Shown here: positions 9,928 to 19,026 of the stretch, one piece after another
How the letters are laid out: each line of letters starts with the position of its first letter
Numbering within the stretch: the first letter of the stretch is position 1
Assembly (NCBI RefSeq): GCF_035581345.1
Contig: NZ_CP141608.1
Coordinates: forward strand, 948,001 to 1,012,000
DNA length: 64,000 nt
Reading direction: 5' to 3'
Source of the DNA: Pseudomonas sp. JQ170C
GTDB lineage: Bacteria; Pseudomonadota; Gammaproteobacteria; Pseudomonadales; Pseudomonadaceae
Notes under the pieces: model-generated
What the model saw: only the letters and a program-made list of their open reading frames with translations
What the model was told of the DNA's origin: nothing
Databases searched by the model: none
Translations under genes and position numbers: made by a program

Positions 9928-10269
9928 TCAGGCGCAGGGCGGTCGCCATACCCCTGAAAGGGGCTGCGTAGGTAGGAAATCGCCGAAGACGGACGTCACG
10001 ACGGGGCTGGACAAGGTAACAGGAGGCTTGATGATCGAGACTTGCAGCATGCCGCCAGTCTTGCATTCCTGGCCCGGCTTGCAGGGCTTGCCGTGTTCGG
10101 CAGGGCTTTTCATATCGTTGCAGCAGTCCATGCCCATGTCGTCCATCATCGCCATGCCCATGGTCTTCATCGGGCAGGGTTCAGTCGGTGCCTCGATACC
10201 CGCCATCCCACTGAGGGGAAGCGCCAGGCTAACCAGGAAAATGAGGCAACACCGTATGTAGCGTTTCAT
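9928..10269 (-). CDS. small Met/Cys-rich periplasmic protein preceding cus
   Basis: This 113-aa protein has a Sec signal peptide (MKRYIRCCLIFLVSLALPLS) and a segment rich in metal ligands: CPMKTMGMAMMDDMGMDCCN, then CKPGQECKTGG. I do not recognise a named family. The Met and Cys clusters and the position 93 bp before cusC, on the same strand, suggest a copper-binding accessory protein expressed with the efflux operon. It could belong to the loosely defined DUF2946-like small proteins. Confidence 0.65.
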   Translation of the reverse strand: MKRYIRCCLIFLVSLALPLSGMAGIEAPTEPCPMKTMGMAMMDDMGMDCCNDMKSPAEHGKPCKPGQECKTGGMLQVSIIKPPVTLSSPVVTSVFGDFLPTQPLSGVWRPPCA

Positions 10270-10388
10270 GTTGGGGAGTCTAGTCGCTGCTCACGCACCG
10301 GACAATTACAAATCTCTTAGGAAGAGTGAACCGTTCCGAGTTTCGCAGACATCACAATGCCTCAGAATGAGGCCAACTAGGCGGTTCC

Positions 10389-10493
10389 ATGAGCAGTCGG
10401 CTTTTTCCCGAAGAGTTCAAGATCCAGGCTGTAAATTGAGTGACTGAAAACTGTTACCCGTAGCAGACGAGGTGTCACGCTTGGCTGCACAGT
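10389..10493 (+). pseudogene. relic of an IS3-family transposase orfA
   Basis: An ATG at 10389 opens MSSRLFPEEFKIQAVN followed by a stop. The sequence then continues as VTENCYP, and in a shifted frame as VADEVSRLA. This matches the start of IS3-family OrfA proteins (PEEFKIQAVNQVTE...GYPVADVAARLG). Only about 105 bp survives, with a stop and a frameshift. It lies in the 295-bp gap between copS and the cus-linked small gene, marking a former insertion at the junction of two resistance modules. Nothing else is recognised in that gap. Confidence 0.55.
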
Positions 10494-10564
10494 GGTGACA
10501 AACGGGTCATGTGGGTGAGTGTTGGTGAAATTGGTTAGCGCAACATTGATGGCACAAGAGTTCG

Positions 10565-11959
10565 CTACCCGGCCGCTTCCTGTTGATCGGCGGGAAAAGC
10601 AAAGTGAAAGGCGGTCAAACCTTCAGATGAGGTGCACCAGACTCTACCTTTGTGTGCTTCTACAATGGAACGGGTGATCGCAAGACCGAGCCCTGCATTG
10701 TTGGGACCACCCTCCCGCCTCGCAGGGTCGGCACGGTAGAAACGATCAAAGATCTTGTTGATGTGCTGCGAATCAATTGTGGCTCCGCTATTTCGGATGG
10801 TGAGTGTCACCTGGTCTGCGGAATGCTGGATCTCCACCGCGATCTCCTTTCCTTCCGGCGTGTATCGCATGGCGTTCGAGAGGATATTGGAGACAGCTCG
10901 ATCAATCATCAGACGGTCTCCAGTGATGATTCCCCTTCCATGAAGGCTTAGCCGTACTCCTCGATCCTCAGCCAGTAATTGGTAGTACTCGAAAAGCTTG
11001 GACACGAGATCTTCAAGTTTGATGTCGACCTGCTCAGGAATGATGAGCCCGTTGTCGGCCTTGGCGAGGAAGAGCATGTCATCGATCATGCGGGACATCC
11101 GCTTCAGGTCCTCCAGATTCGAGTACAGGTTCTCCTCATACGCGTCCAAATCGCGTTTCCTGGTCAGCACGACCTCGGTGTGCGTTAGCAGGTTACTCAC
11201 CGGGGTTCTTAACTCGTGTGCGATGTCGGCCGAAAAGTTGGATAGGCGAACGAATGCGTCATCCAAGCGTGCGAGCATTCCGTTGAAGGACAAGATCAGT
11301 TCTTGAAGTTCAAGTGGCACAGGTTCCAGAGGGATGCGTTCTTGGAGTGACCTAGCAGACATGGACGTCGCAACCTTCGTGATCTGCTCGACGGGACGCA
11401 GCCCACTTTTCGCGACTAGCCAACCCAAGCCTGCGCTGACCAACGCGCTGATAACCAAACCGACTCCGAACCACCGTTGCAGGGTTTCAAAGAAATGCGC
11501 ATGGCTGGTGATATCCAGCATCAGCATGACGGTGCCGGGGGCTAGGTCGCCTGGGATCTTGACGTGAGACGTGACGCCGCGGAAGTTATGGGATTCGTCC
11601 TGCCATTCCCACATGGTTTCTTTTTCAGCACGCTTGTAACGATCGGGGATCTGCACGGTTTTGAGATCTGAAAACAGTACAGCACCGTCTGAGTTGAGGA
11701 TCTCCGCCGTCAGATCCTGGTGGGCGCCTAATAATGCGCTTAGTTGCGGTCGTAGCCCTTCAAGCCTTGCTCCCGGTGCCTGGATCGACAGGATGTGTCT
11801 TGTCGACTCCAGCTTCTCGAATAGCGCTTGTTCATCGAGCATTCGGAAGTGATGTTGGCTCAGCATGTTGAAGCTGATGCCTGCGACCGCCAGTACAGCG
11901 ATGACCGCGAACATGATCATCAAGGTCAGACGTTTGACGAGTGAGGACTGTGACAGCAT
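10565..11959 (-). CDS. copS: copper-responsive sensor histidine kinase CopS
   Basis: This 464-aa heavy-metal sensor kinase has TM1 near the N-terminus, a periplasmic sensor loop, TM2 around residues 160-180 and a HAMP domain. The DHp motif is FSADIAHELRTPVSNLL, and the ATPase region includes NILSNAMRYTP and NNAGLGLAITRS. It phosphorylates CopR when periplasmic copper rises. The copR stop and the copS ATG overlap as TGATG. A GTG one codon upstream is possible. CusS and IrlS are close relatives, but the neighbouring copA/copB operon supports CopS. Confidence 0.88.
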   Translation of the reverse strand: MLSQSSLVKRLTLMIMFAVIAVLAVAGISFNMLSQHHFRMLDEQALFEKLESTRHILSIQAPGARLEGLRPQLSALLGAHQDLTAEILNSDGAVLFSDLKTVQIPDRYKRAEKETMWEWQDESHNFRGVTSHVKIPGDLAPGTVMLMLDITSHAHFFETLQRWFGVGLVISALVSAGLGWLVAKSGLRPVEQITKVATSMSARSLQERIPLEPVPLELQELILSFNGMLARLDDAFVRLSNFSADIAHELRTPVSNLLTHTEVVLTRKRDLDAYEENLYSNLEDLKRMSRMIDDMLFLAKADNGLIIPEQVDIKLEDLVSKLFEYYQLLAEDRGVRLSLHGRGIITGDRLMIDRAVSNILSNAMRYTPEGKEIAVEIQHSADQVTLTIRNSGATIDSQHINKIFDRFYRADPARREGGPNNAGLGLAITRSIVEAHKGRVWCTSSEGLTAFHFAFPADQQEAAG

Positions 11960-12636
11960 CACTCAGTTGTATCCATCATGTAGCCCATGCCTCGGGCTGT
12001 GTGAATGAGCTTCGGAGCAAAGTCGTCATCAATCTTTGCCCGCAGCCGCCGAATCGCCACCTCGATCACATTGGTGTCGCTGTCGAAATTCATGTCCCAC
12101 ACTTGGGATGCAATTAGGGATTTGGGCAGCACTTCACCGCGACGCCGCATCAGAAGCTCTAGAAGTGAAAACTCCTTTGCTGTCAGATCAATTCGCTTGC
12201 CGTTTCGAGTGGCACGCCGCTTGAGAAGGTCAACCTCAAGATCCGCCATTTTCATGGTGGTTTGAGCTGACGAGCTGATGCCCCGGCGCAGTAGCGTACG
12301 GACCCGAGCGAGTAGCTCTGAGAATGCGAATGGTTTTATGAGGTAATCGTCGGCCCCTAGCTCAAGGCCTTTCACTCTATCGTCTACGCCATCACGAGCC
12401 GTCAGGAACAAGACAGGGACGTCTTTACCTGCCGCGCGAACCATCCGCAGGACTTCCCAGCCATCTAGCCCCGGCATCATCACATCGAGAATCAGTAGGT
12501 CGTAGCTTTCGCTCAGTGCATGTTGAAGGGCGTCGGTACCCGAGAGGACACGATCAACAGTAAAACCTGCCTCTGCGAGGCCCTGCTGCAAGTAGGCTCC
12601 GGCTTTTGGCTCATCCTCAGCTACGAGTAGTTTCAT
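11959..12636 (-). CDS. copR: OmpR-type response regulator CopR
   Basis: This is a 225-aa regulator starting [20 protein letters not shown]. The receiver carries the acidic pocket DE, the phosphoacceptor in [14 protein letters not shown] and the conserved Lys in DDYLIKPF. The C-terminal winged helix ends in [20 protein letters not shown]. CopR activates copper-resistance promoters. It is divergent from the first PtrA-like gene, and candidate CopR boxes lie at 12698, 13332 and 13653. An 18-codon upstream extension to 12690 was rejected because the family begins at MKLLV. Confidence 0.9.
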   Translation of the reverse strand: MKLLVAEDEPKAGAYLQQGLAEAGFTVDRVLSGTDALQHALSESYDLLILDVMMPGLDGWEVLRMVRAAGKDVPVLFLTARDGVDDRVKGLELGADDYLIKPFAFSELLARVRTLLRRGISSSAQTTMKMADLEVDLLKRRATRNGKRIDLTAKEFSLLELLMRRRGEVLPKSLIASQVWDMNFDSDTNVIEVAIRRLRAKIDDDFAPKLIHTARGMGYMMDTTE

Positions 12637-12697
12637 GTGCTTTGACCCCAATGGTGTACATGTCCAGTTTGCAGCAAAAAAGCCGCCCAACCAGAAC

Positions 12698-12714
12698 CTG
12701 ACGCAAAAGTAATG
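12698..12714. promoter_or_regulatory. candidate CopR (cop) box, divergent copRS / PtrA-like
   Basis: CTGACGCAAAAGTAATG resembles the better boxes at 13332 and 13653 (TGACA/TTACA, then gap, then TGTAAT) but is degenerate in the second half. It sits 62 bp before copR and about 115 bp before the PtrA-like gene, so it could serve either direction. Confidence 0.4.
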
Positions 12715-12828
12715 TAGGCATCAGGCAGCTGTCAGGGAGTCCTGTCTACGGTCTGTTATGACAGGCATCGCAATCGTGCCTGCCGTTAGCGGTAGCAGTG
12801 ACCCTGACAACCTGGTGGAGATCGTCCT

Positions 12829-13188
12829 GTGAAATCGCTCAAACCAGTGCTTCTTGCTACAGCTATGCTGCTGTCTTCAACTGTGTTCGCTGAAGGTGGA
12901 AGCGACCGTGCGCTCGAAAGAATCCAGTTACTTCGGGACCAGGCCGAGGCCGTACTGGTAAAAGCGGAGAAAGCTGACCTCGGCCAACGGCATGTACACA
13001 TGAAAGAGCACATGGCCATGTTGCAGGACTTGATGAGCCAGCTGCATCAAGACCATCCCAAAGCAGGCATGACAAAGGATGAACATCTAGCGTGGATGGA
13101 GAAACACGACAAGATGGTGGATGAGGTCCTTGGTCAAATGGTCCGTGAGCACAAGCTAATGATGGCGGACAAGGAGTGTCATCCATAA
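12829..13188 (+). CDS. PtrA-like small periplasmic protein (119 aa)
   Basis: It has a signal peptide (MKSLKPVLLATAMLLSSTVF) followed by the AEGGSDRALERIQ start that characterises the PtrA N-terminal domain family of copper-induced Pseudomonas proteins. The remainder is helical and rich in Met and His (HVHMKEHMAMLQDLMSQLHQ, EKHDKMVDEV), suggesting periplasmic copper binding. It stands between copRS and copA, divergent from copR, and is closed by a strong hairpin at 13231. The exact role is unknown. The call rests on the signature and context. Confidence 0.7.
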   Translation: MKSLKPVLLATAMLLSSTVFAEGGSDRALERIQLLRDQAEAVLVKAEKADLGQRHVHMKEHMAMLQDLMSQLHQDHPKAGMTKDEHLAWMEKHDKMVDEVLGQMVREHKLMMADKECHP

Positions 13189-13230
13189 CCCCGAATTCAC
13201 GGCCGTTCCCCTCTGCTCCTTTGGCCTAGC

Positions 13231-13257
13231 GGCGCCCAAACGGCGCCGTTTTTTTGG
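13231..13257 (+). terminator. rho-independent terminator after the PtrA-like gene
   Basis: GGCGCC, loop CAAAC, GGCGCC, then GTTTTTTT. It separates the first PtrA-like gene from the CopR box that drives the next unit. Confidence 0.8.
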
Positions 13258-13331
13258 GGCCAGATTCAGTCATTTCGTTTCAGTCTCCGCAGCAGACGTT
13301 TGGCCGGGTGGAATGATCAGTCGCAAGAACC

Positions 13332-13346
13332 TGACAGAACTGTAAT
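13332..13346. promoter_or_regulatory. candidate CopR (cop) box
   Basis: TGACAGAACTGTAAT is a near-palindromic match to the cop box described for Pseudomonas copper operons (TGACAnnnnTGTnAT). It lies 92 bp before the 68-aa PtrA-like gene. Confidence 0.65.
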
Positions 13347-13438
13347 ACCCAGCTCAGCTTTCTGAAAGCGCAGGCTAGCTAATGTGACCCTAAGCCTGAA
13401 GCCCTTGGGGCTCACCGTAACCCGCTGAGGCACAACTG

Positions 13439-13645
13439 ATGAACTTGATCAAAACGCTCGTGATGATGGTCACCTTTGGCATGTCTAGCCTTGCTCTGGC
13501 TGAAGGCGGTGCCGACCGCATCTTTGCAAGGATGGAGGCAGCCCGGCAGACCTCCGTGAGTACGAATCAGCTTGCACAGCAGAAGAAGGACCAGGCGCCG
13601 GTAGCAGCTGAGATTCACAAACAAGCGAAGCATGAGAGCTGCTGA
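13439..13645 (+). CDS. PtrA-like small periplasmic protein (68 aa)
   Basis: It has a signal peptide (MNLIKTLVMMVTFGMSSLAL) followed by AEGGADRIFARMEAARQ, the clearest match in the window to the PtrA N-terminal signature. The mature part is about 47 residues and ends HKQAKHESC. It lies under a cop box and just before the box that precedes copA, so copper induction is expected. PtrA was named for an effect on type III secretion in P. aeruginosa. Here only the copper context is supported. Confidence 0.75.
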   Translation: MNLIKTLVMMVTFGMSSLALAEGGADRIFARMEAARQTSVSTNQLAQQKKDQAPVAAEIHKQAKHESC

Positions 13646-13652
13646 GTCGAGC

Positions 13653-13668
13653 TTACAGAAATGTAATC
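13653..13668. promoter_or_regulatory. candidate CopR (cop) box upstream of copA
   Basis: TTACAGAAATGTAATC matches the cop-box pattern and lies 163 bp before copA. The interval 13,669-13,831 contains no other gene. Confidence 0.65.
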
Positions 13669-13831
13669 ACTCGGGAATCTGTTATGTGGCAGTTTCAGAT
13701 TGCTCTTTCCCACCGCGGCTTGTGCTTTCTGAAAAGTCTACAAGGCTTGTGGGAATCCTAAGGAAATCGGGACCTTCGACCTCGAACAGCCCGAATATCA
13801 GCGAATTACCTGACTGACTGGACACTACGGC

Positions 13832-15742
13832 ATGCAAAGCAAAACCACGAGACGATCCTTCGTCAAAGGCCTGGCCGCTACTGGACTACTTGGTGGATTG
13901 GGCATGTGGCGCACGCCGGTCTGGGCCGTGACCAGCCCTGGCCAACCTAATGTGCTGACAGGCACCGATTTTGATCTGTACATCGGTGAGCTGCCGGTCA
14001 ACATCACCGGAGCGGCTCGTACGGCAATGGCGATCAACGGCTCGCTGCCTGGACCAATTCTTCGGTGGCGCGAAGGTGACACTGTCACGCTCCGAGTTCG
14101 CAACCGCTTGAAGCAGGATACTTCCATCCATTGGCACGGCATCATCCTGCCGGCGAACATGGATGGTGTGCCTGGCCTGAGCTTCCATGGCATCGCACCT
14201 GATGGCATGTATGAGTACAAGTTCAAGGTCCATCAGAACGGGACCTACTGGTACCACAGCCATTCTGGGCTACAGGAACAAGTCGGGGTGTACGGTGCAT
14301 TGGTCATCGATGCAAAGGAGCCCGAGCCGTTCACCTATGAACGGGATTACGTGGTCATGCTTAGCGACTGGACCGATGAGGACCCTGCCAGAGTTCTGTC
14401 CAAGCTCAAGAAGCAGTCGGACTATTACAACTACCACAAACGCACGGTTGGCGATTTCGTCAACGACGTAAGCGAGATGGGATGGTCAGCTGCCGTGGCG
14501 GACCGGAAAATGTGGGCTGAGATGAACATGAGCCCAACCGATCTGGCTGATGTGAGCGGCTATACCTACACCTATCTCATGAATGGCCACGCCCCGGGCA
14601 GCAACTGGACGGGCATCTTCAAGCCGGGCGAAAAGATCCGGTTGCGCTTTATCAACGCCTCGGCCATGACGTACTTCGATGTGCGGATTCCCGGTTTGAA
14701 AATGACTGTGGTCGCAGCCGACGGACAGCATGTCAAACCGGTGAAGGTCGATGAGTTTCGAATAGCGGTTGCAGAAACTTACGATGTAATCGTCGAGCCG
14801 GATGACGCGCAGGCTTATACCATTTTCGCGCAAACCATGGATCGCACAGGGTACTCCAGGGGCACATTGGCCGTACGTGAAGGTTTGCAAGCTCCCGTGC
14901 CAGCAGTTGATCCGCGTCCTCTCATCTCGATGAGCGATATGGGCATGGATCACGGCGATATGGGCGGAATGGATCACGGGTCAACGCAGGGCGGTATGCC
15001 TGGCATGGCCGGCATGGATCACAGCAAGATGGCTGGGATGGACCATAGCAGCATGGCCGGCATGGATCACAGCAAGATGGCTGGGATGGACCATAGCAGC
15101 ATGGCCGGCATGGATCACAGCAAGATGGCTGGGATGGACCATAGCAGCATGGCCGGCATGGACCACAGCAAGATGGCCGACATGGATCACAGCAGCATGT
15201 CTGGAATGCGCGGAGCCATGCAGACTCACCCAGATTCGGAGACCAACAACCCCTTGGTCGACATGCAGACGATGTCGCCGACGCCTAAGTTGAGCGATCC
15301 AGGAATCGGACTGCGCAACAATGGACGCCGTGTCCTGACGTATGCGGATCTGCGAAGCACTTTCATTGATCCAGACGGCCGAGAGCCTGGTCGCACTATC
15401 GAACTACACCTCACCGGACATATGGAAAAGTTCTCATGGTCTTTTGATGGGATTAAGTTTTCTGATGCAGAGCCCCTGCGCCTCAAGTATGGCGAGCGTC
15501 TTCGCCTCACTTTGGTCAACGACACCATGATGACTCATCCCATCCATCTCCACGGCATGTGGAGCGACCTGGAGGACGAGGACGGTAACTTCATGGTGCG
15601 CAAACACACTATCGACATGCCTCCTGGCTCAAAACGAAGTTATCGCGTGACTGCCGATGCTTTAGGGCGATGGGCCTATCACTGCCACTTACTGCTCCAC
15701 ATGGAAATGGGCATGTTCCGAGAAGTCCGTGTGGACGAATAA
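13832..15742 (+). CDS. copA: copper-resistance multicopper oxidase CopA
   Basis: This is a 636-aa periplasmic multicopper oxidase. A twin-arginine signal ([19 protein letters not shown]) sends it out folded. Copper ligands appear as HWHG (about residue 101), HSHSG (about 142), HPIHLHG (569-575) and [12 protein letters not shown] (617-628). Between the middle and last domains lies a Met/His tandem repeat, with four copies of a 16-residue unit, that can bind many Cu(I) ions. CopA oxidises and sequesters periplasmic copper. It is the first gene of a six-gene run (copA, small protein, copB, cytochrome, DUF411), ending at the terminator at 18421. Confidence 0.95.
   Translation: MQSKTTRRSFVKGLAATGLLGGLGMWRTPVWAVTSPGQPNVLTGTDFDLYIGELPVNITGAARTAMAINGSLPGPILRWREGDTVTLRVRNRLKQDTSIHWHGIILPANMDGVPGLSFHGIAPDGMYEYKFKVHQNGTYWYHSHSGLQEQVGVYGALVIDAKEPEPFTYERDYVVMLSDWTDEDPARVLSKLKKQSDYYNYHKRTVGDFVNDVSEMGWSAAVADRKMWAEMNMSPTDLADVSGYTYTYLMNGHAPGSNWTGIFKPGEKIRLRFINASAMTYFDVRIPGLKMTVVAADGQHVKPVKVDEFRIAVAETYDVIVEPDDAQAYTIFAQTMDRTGYSRGTLAVREGLQAPVPAVDPRPLISMSDMGMDHGDMGGMDHGSTQGGMPGMAGMDHSKMAGMDHSSMAGMDHSKMAGMDHSSMAGMDHSKMAGMDHSSMAGMDHSKMADMDHSSMSGMRGAMQTHPDSETNNPLVDMQTMSPTPKLSDPGIGLRNNGRRVLTYADLRSTFIDPDGREPGRTIELHLTGHMEKFSWSFDGIKFSDAEPLRLKYGERLRLTLVNDTMMTHPIHLHGMWSDLEDEDGNFMVRKHTIDMPPGSKRSYRVTADALGRWAYHCHLLLHMEMGMFREVRVDE
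15008..15199 (+). repeat. 48-bp tandem repeat inside copA
   Basis: Four copies of a 48-bp unit encode [16 protein letters not shown], and the last copy carries an A-to-D change (MADMDHSS). DNA identity between copies is nearly complete, indicating recent expansion or gene conversion. Copy number probably varies between strains and would scale Cu-binding capacity. Confidence 0.9.
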
Positions 15743-15756
15743 TCTGGAGATCTGAG

Positions 15757-16086
15757 ATGAGCAAACCAATGAAACGTAGCGCCTTTTTCTTCTCTGCCGC
15801 CATGGTAGGTCTTCTGGCTGTTTATGCCCCTTCCTCGTGGTCCAGTGAAAATCATGAGCAACATACCCAGAAGTCTGCTGACGCCCCGAGTTCAGCTAAA
15901 TCCAACGCCGGAACCAAGGGCGCACAGGGTAAGCAAGCCGAAGGAATGGATCATGGCTCTATGAAAGGCATGGACCATGGATCTATGAAGGGTATGGATC
16001 ATGGGTCGATGGAAGGCATGGATCACAGCGAAATGATGGATTCGCACGGCGGCGACAAAGCTAAGGCAGGGAAAGATGACCAATAG
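15757..16086 (+). CDS. small Met/His-rich periplasmic protein between copA and copB
   Basis: This 109-aa protein has a signal peptide ([20 protein letters not shown]). Its C-terminal half is made of [12 protein letters not shown] repeats ([20 protein letters not shown]) like those in CopA and CopB. The start is 15 bp after the copA stop, behind a GGAGATCTGAG ribosome site, and the end overlaps copB by 11 bp. It is probably an auxiliary copper sponge or a detached CopB N-terminal domain. I do not recognise a named family. Confidence 0.7.
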   Translation: MSKPMKRSAFFFSAAMVGLLAVYAPSSWSSENHEQHTQKSADAPSSAKSNAGTKGAQGKQAEGMDHGSMKGMDHGSMKGMDHGSMEGMDHSEMMDSHGGDKAKAGKDDQ

Positions 16087-17155
16087 GCTGGCACGACCAT
16101 CGCTCTTGGCATTGGCTGTGTCCCTCAGCGCACTGAATGGTGCGCCTAGCTTTGCGGCTGAAGAAATGGACCATTCAGCGATGGGGCATGGGTCTATGCA
16201 AACGGATCCAGCCTCTTCACAAAGCGCGATGCAGGGAATGGACCACAGCCAGATGGGGGCAAGCAAGCAGCCGAAAAAGGCCACTTCTGTTGATCACAGC
16301 AAGATGGATCATAGCTCCATGCAGGGAAGCAAGGACTCCATGGACCATAGCAAGATGGGCCATGGGAGCATGGAAGGTATGGATCACGGAGCCATGGATC
16401 ATTCGAAGATGGACCACGGTTCTGCTAATGCCCCCACGGCGACCAGTCGTACTCCGATTCCTGTACTGACTGATGCGGACCGAAACGCGGCGTTTCCTCC
16501 ACTGGGCGGTCATGAAGTTCACGATAGCGGTATCAACAGCTTCTTCTTGTTGGATCAGCTTGAGTACCAGGACGCAGACGAAGGCAGCACGCTGGCTTGG
16601 GATGCTTCGGGATGGGTTGGGGGCGACATCAACCGGCTATGGATCCGTTCTGAGGGCGAGCGCACAAATGGCGTTACCGAGGATGCCGAGCTCCAGCTTT
16701 TATACGGGCGCTCAATCGGTCCTTGGTGGGATGTGGTTGCTGGGGTTCGCCAGGATTTCAAACCAGAATCTCCCCAGACATGGGCAGCTTTCGGTATTCA
16801 GGGCATGGCGCTGTACGAATTCGAAGCTGAAGCTACCGCTTTCATTGGTGAGAATGGTCAGAGCGCCGCACGGCTGGAAGGCGAATACGACATCCTCCTG
16901 ACTAATCGCCTGATCCTGCAGCCTACCGCAGAAGCTAATTTCTATGGCAAAAACGATCCTGCGCGTGGCGTAGGTTCCGGTCTCGCCAACACCGAAGTTG
17001 GACTGCGCTTACGATATGAGCTCGTTCGCCAATTTGCACCCTACATAGGCGTCACCTGGAGCCGCTCCTACGGCAAAACTGCAGACCTGATTCGCGAAGA
17101 AGATGGGGATGTGGATGAAGCCCGATTCGTTGCTGGCATTCGGATGTGGTTTTGA
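16076..17155 (+). CDS. copB: copper-resistance outer-membrane protein CopB
   Basis: This 359-aa protein has a signal peptide, then about 100 residues of MDHSKM/MDHSSM repeats, and then a C-terminal outer-membrane beta-barrel. The barrel shows amphipathic strands such as [18 protein letters not shown] and ends in FVAGIRMWF with a terminal Phe. CopB works with CopA in periplasmic and outer-membrane copper handling. It overlaps the preceding small gene by 11 bp, indicating coupled translation. Confidence 0.92.
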   Translation: MTNRLARPSLLALAVSLSALNGAPSFAAEEMDHSAMGHGSMQTDPASSQSAMQGMDHSQMGASKQPKKATSVDHSKMDHSSMQGSKDSMDHSKMGHGSMEGMDHGAMDHSKMDHGSANAPTATSRTPIPVLTDADRNAAFPPLGGHEVHDSGINSFFLLDQLEYQDADEGSTLAWDASGWVGGDINRLWIRSEGERTNGVTEDAELQLLYGRSIGPWWDVVAGVRQDFKPESPQTWAAFGIQGMALYEFEAEATAFIGENGQSAARLEGEYDILLTNRLILQPTAEANFYGKNDPARGVGSGLANTEVGLRLRYELVRQFAPYIGVTWSRSYGKTADLIREEDGDVDEARFVAGIRMWF

Positions 17156-17164
17156 GCACCTGAC

Positions 17165-17956
17165 ATGAAGAAAACAATTACAACGCTTGTGGCAGCAGGC
17201 GCCTTGGGTAGTGCGGCTGTTCTGGGGGTCGCGTATTTCGGCCTGGTCAACGTTGGTGCTGATGATCCTCACTTTCCGGCAGTCCATGCATTCCTCTCCA
17301 TGGCGCGGGATCGCTCTATCGAGGTTCGCGCACGAGATATCGAGGTACCGAATCTAAAGGATGAAACCCTGATTCGTACTGGCGCCGGGAACTACAATGC
17401 CATGTGTATTGGCTGTCATCTCGCCCCAGGGGTTGATAAGACTGAGCTCAGCCAAGCACTGTATCCGTCTCCTCCCAACCTCACCAAGATTGGCCTAGAC
17501 GATGGTCCCGCCGCTGCGTTCTGGACCATTAAACATGGTATCAAGGCCACCGGCATGCCTGCTTGGGGCAAGAGCATGGGTGATCAATATATCTGGGGCA
17601 TTGTCGCATTTCTGGACCAACTACCGCAGATGAACGCTGAGCAGTACAAAGCGCTGGTAGCAACCAGTGGCGGGCACCAGCACGGCGGTGGGGAAAGTGA
17701 GATGCACAATCATGAAGGTCAGCATGGCGGGAATAAGCCTGGCCACCACAGCAAGCCTGCCTCCACAGGAGGCCATCACGATATGGGGCAAGCAGAGGCG
17801 CATCATTCACCTTCCGCTGATCCCGCCAGCGCCAAGCCTGACACCGACCATCACGGCGGTCATGACGCGGCCGAAGCTGATAGTGATCATCACTCCAAGC
17901 CGACTCCGAAGACTCATACGCACAGTGATGGAAAGGAGCATCCCCATGAAAGTTAA
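17165..17956 (+). CDS. membrane-anchored cytochrome c with His-rich tail
   Basis: This 263-aa protein begins with a hydrophobic anchor (TTLVAAGALGSAAVLGVAYF). It has one haem-binding site CIGCH (Cys81, Cys84, His85) and a probable Met ligand in TGMPAWG. After about residue 165 the chain becomes a His/Asp/Gly-rich tail (HQHGGGESEMHNHEGQH onward) of nearly 100 residues, likely a metal-binding extension. It follows copB by 9 bp and overlaps the DUF411 gene by 11 bp. It may pass electrons in copper oxidation with CopA, but that is inference. Confidence 0.8.
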   Translation: MKKTITTLVAAGALGSAAVLGVAYFGLVNVGADDPHFPAVHAFLSMARDRSIEVRARDIEVPNLKDETLIRTGAGNYNAMCIGCHLAPGVDKTELSQALYPSPPNLTKIGLDDGPAAAFWTIKHGIKATGMPAWGKSMGDQYIWGIVAFLDQLPQMNAEQYKALVATSGGHQHGGGESEMHNHEGQHGGNKPGHHSKPASTGGHHDMGQAEAHHSPSADPASAKPDTDHHGGHDAAEADSDHHSKPTPKTHTHSDGKEHPHES

Positions 17957-18401
17957 AAGCCGCTTCCTGAGGTTGACCGCCCTTGCTGCATTTCTCACGC
18001 TACCGCCAGTTTACGCAGCCGTGCCAACCGCGATCGATGTGCACCGAGATGCAAACTGCGGGTGCTGTACAAAGTGGGTTGCATACATGGAACAGAATGG
18101 TTTCAAGGTCATCGATCACGTTGAAACCGATATGAGTGCTGTAAAGCAGAATCTCGGGGTCGTGCCACGTTTAGCGTCCTGTCACACCGCAGTGATCGAC
18201 GGAAAGTTTGTTGAGGGGCATGTCCCAGCTGAACAAGTTCGAGAGCTGGCAAAGCGAAGTGACCTGCTTGGCATTGCCGTGCCAGGGATGCCCGCAGGCT
18301 CTCCAGGGATGGAAGTGGATGGTGTTACGCATGCTTATCAGGTCATCGGCCTCACCAAGAGCGGAGGTGATGAAGTGGTTGCAGAATATCCAGGCCACTA
18401 A
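17946..18401 (+). CDS. DUF411 periplasmic copper protein (CopG-like)
   Basis: This 151-aa protein has a signal peptide (MKVKSRFLRLTALAAFLTLP) and then the thioredoxin-like DUF411 domain. HRDANCGCCTKWVAYM carries the CGCC metal/redox motif, and RLASCHTAVIDGKFVEGHVP supplies further Cys and His ligands. DUF411 proteins (CopG in some copper clusters) bind copper through the Cys motif. It is the last gene of the copA operon and is followed by the terminator at 18421. A much longer in-frame upstream reading is a shadow of the cytochrome gene. Confidence 0.85.
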   Translation: MKVKSRFLRLTALAAFLTLPPVYAAVPTAIDVHRDANCGCCTKWVAYMEQNGFKVIDHVETDMSAVKQNLGVVPRLASCHTAVIDGKFVEGHVPAEQVRELAKRSDLLGIAVPGMPAGSPGMEVDGVTHAYQVIGLTKSGGDEVVAEYPGH

Positions 18402-18420
18402 CCCTTCCTTAGACCAATAA

Positions 18421-18450
18421 AAACGGCGCCTTGTAGGCGCCGTTTTTATT
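18421..18450. terminator. terminator closing the copA operon
   Basis: AAACGGCGCC, loop TTGTA, GGCGCCGTTTTTATT. The A-tract before and T-tract after the stem would also let it stop the convergent DUF2790 transcript. Confidence 0.85.
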
Positions 18451-18472
18451 GTGGGGAGGGCATCCTGATCAG

Positions 18473-18805
18473 TCAACTCTGACCGCGGCAACCTATGCCG
18501 GCTGTGCGGTACTCAAGAATGTTGAGCTTTCCAGTCGAGTCTTCATAGGTCATTTGCGCCGGCATCACGTCACAGGTACCCCGGTTCGAGGTCATACTGA
18601 TCACTTTCGCAATGTCGAGTTTCATCCCGTAGCGATAGTGGGTTACCTCTGGTGGTTTTTTTCCATTGGCAGCGGCATAAGCGCGCATAGCTTGTTCATT
18701 CGCCTGAATCATCTTTCCGTGCAATCGGTCGGATCCGCCCTCAGCCAATGCGGTCGAGGATGCGGTCAGGATCAGCAAAGCGGCAATTCCTTTAAAAATT
18801 CTCAT
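18473..18805 (-). CDS. DUF2790 small periplasmic protein
   Basis: This 110-aa protein has a signal peptide (MRIFKGIAALLILTASSTAL), then AEGGSDRLHGKM as in PtrA-like proteins, and then the DUF2790 core THYRYGMKLDIAKVISM with Cys at CDVMPAQMTYED and at IGCRG. It therefore joins a PtrA-like start to a DUF2790 body. ATG 18805 was chosen because AGGAG sits 8 bp upstream. Its function is unknown, but such proteins are typically metal-induced. A paralogue lies at 40960. Confidence 0.75.
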   Translation of the reverse strand: MRIFKGIAALLILTASSTALAEGGSDRLHGKMIQANEQAMRAYAAANGKKPPEVTHYRYGMKLDIAKVISMTSNRGTCDVMPAQMTYEDSTGKLNILEYRTAGIGCRGQS

Positions 18806-18891
18806 GTTCATCACTCCTATTTGACGTGACTGAATCTTAAGGGAATGGACCTGTCGTTCGAATGATGGGCCGATTACATCTTCGTAAGTCG

Positions 18892-19026
18892 GGCTCAGGC
18901 ATAGCTGAAGGGTACCCACATCACGCACAAGATACCGACAACCTTAGCAAGGCCGCTGATCAAGCCATGTACGAAGCCAAGCAGCGCGGCAGAAACGAAG
19001 TGATGCTGTTCAGCAGTGAGAGCTGA
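18892..19026 (+). pseudogene. C-terminal relic of a GGDEF (diguanylate cyclase) gene
   Basis: The forward strand reads GIAEGYPHHAQDTDNLSKAA, then DQAMYEAKQRGRNEV, ending at a stop at 19024-19026. AxxADQAMYxAKxxGRN is the invariant C-terminal end of GGDEF domains. No start and no GGDEF site remain, so this is a fragment cut by rearrangement. The rest of the 18,806-19,243 interval shows only a short TTACATCTTCGTAA inverted repeat near 18,873. Confidence 0.7.

Noticed and set aside
15942..16440. GGATCATGG-type repeats considered as a CRISPR array
   Set aside because: They encode in-frame MDHGSM repeats of copper proteins, with no spacers of constant length.
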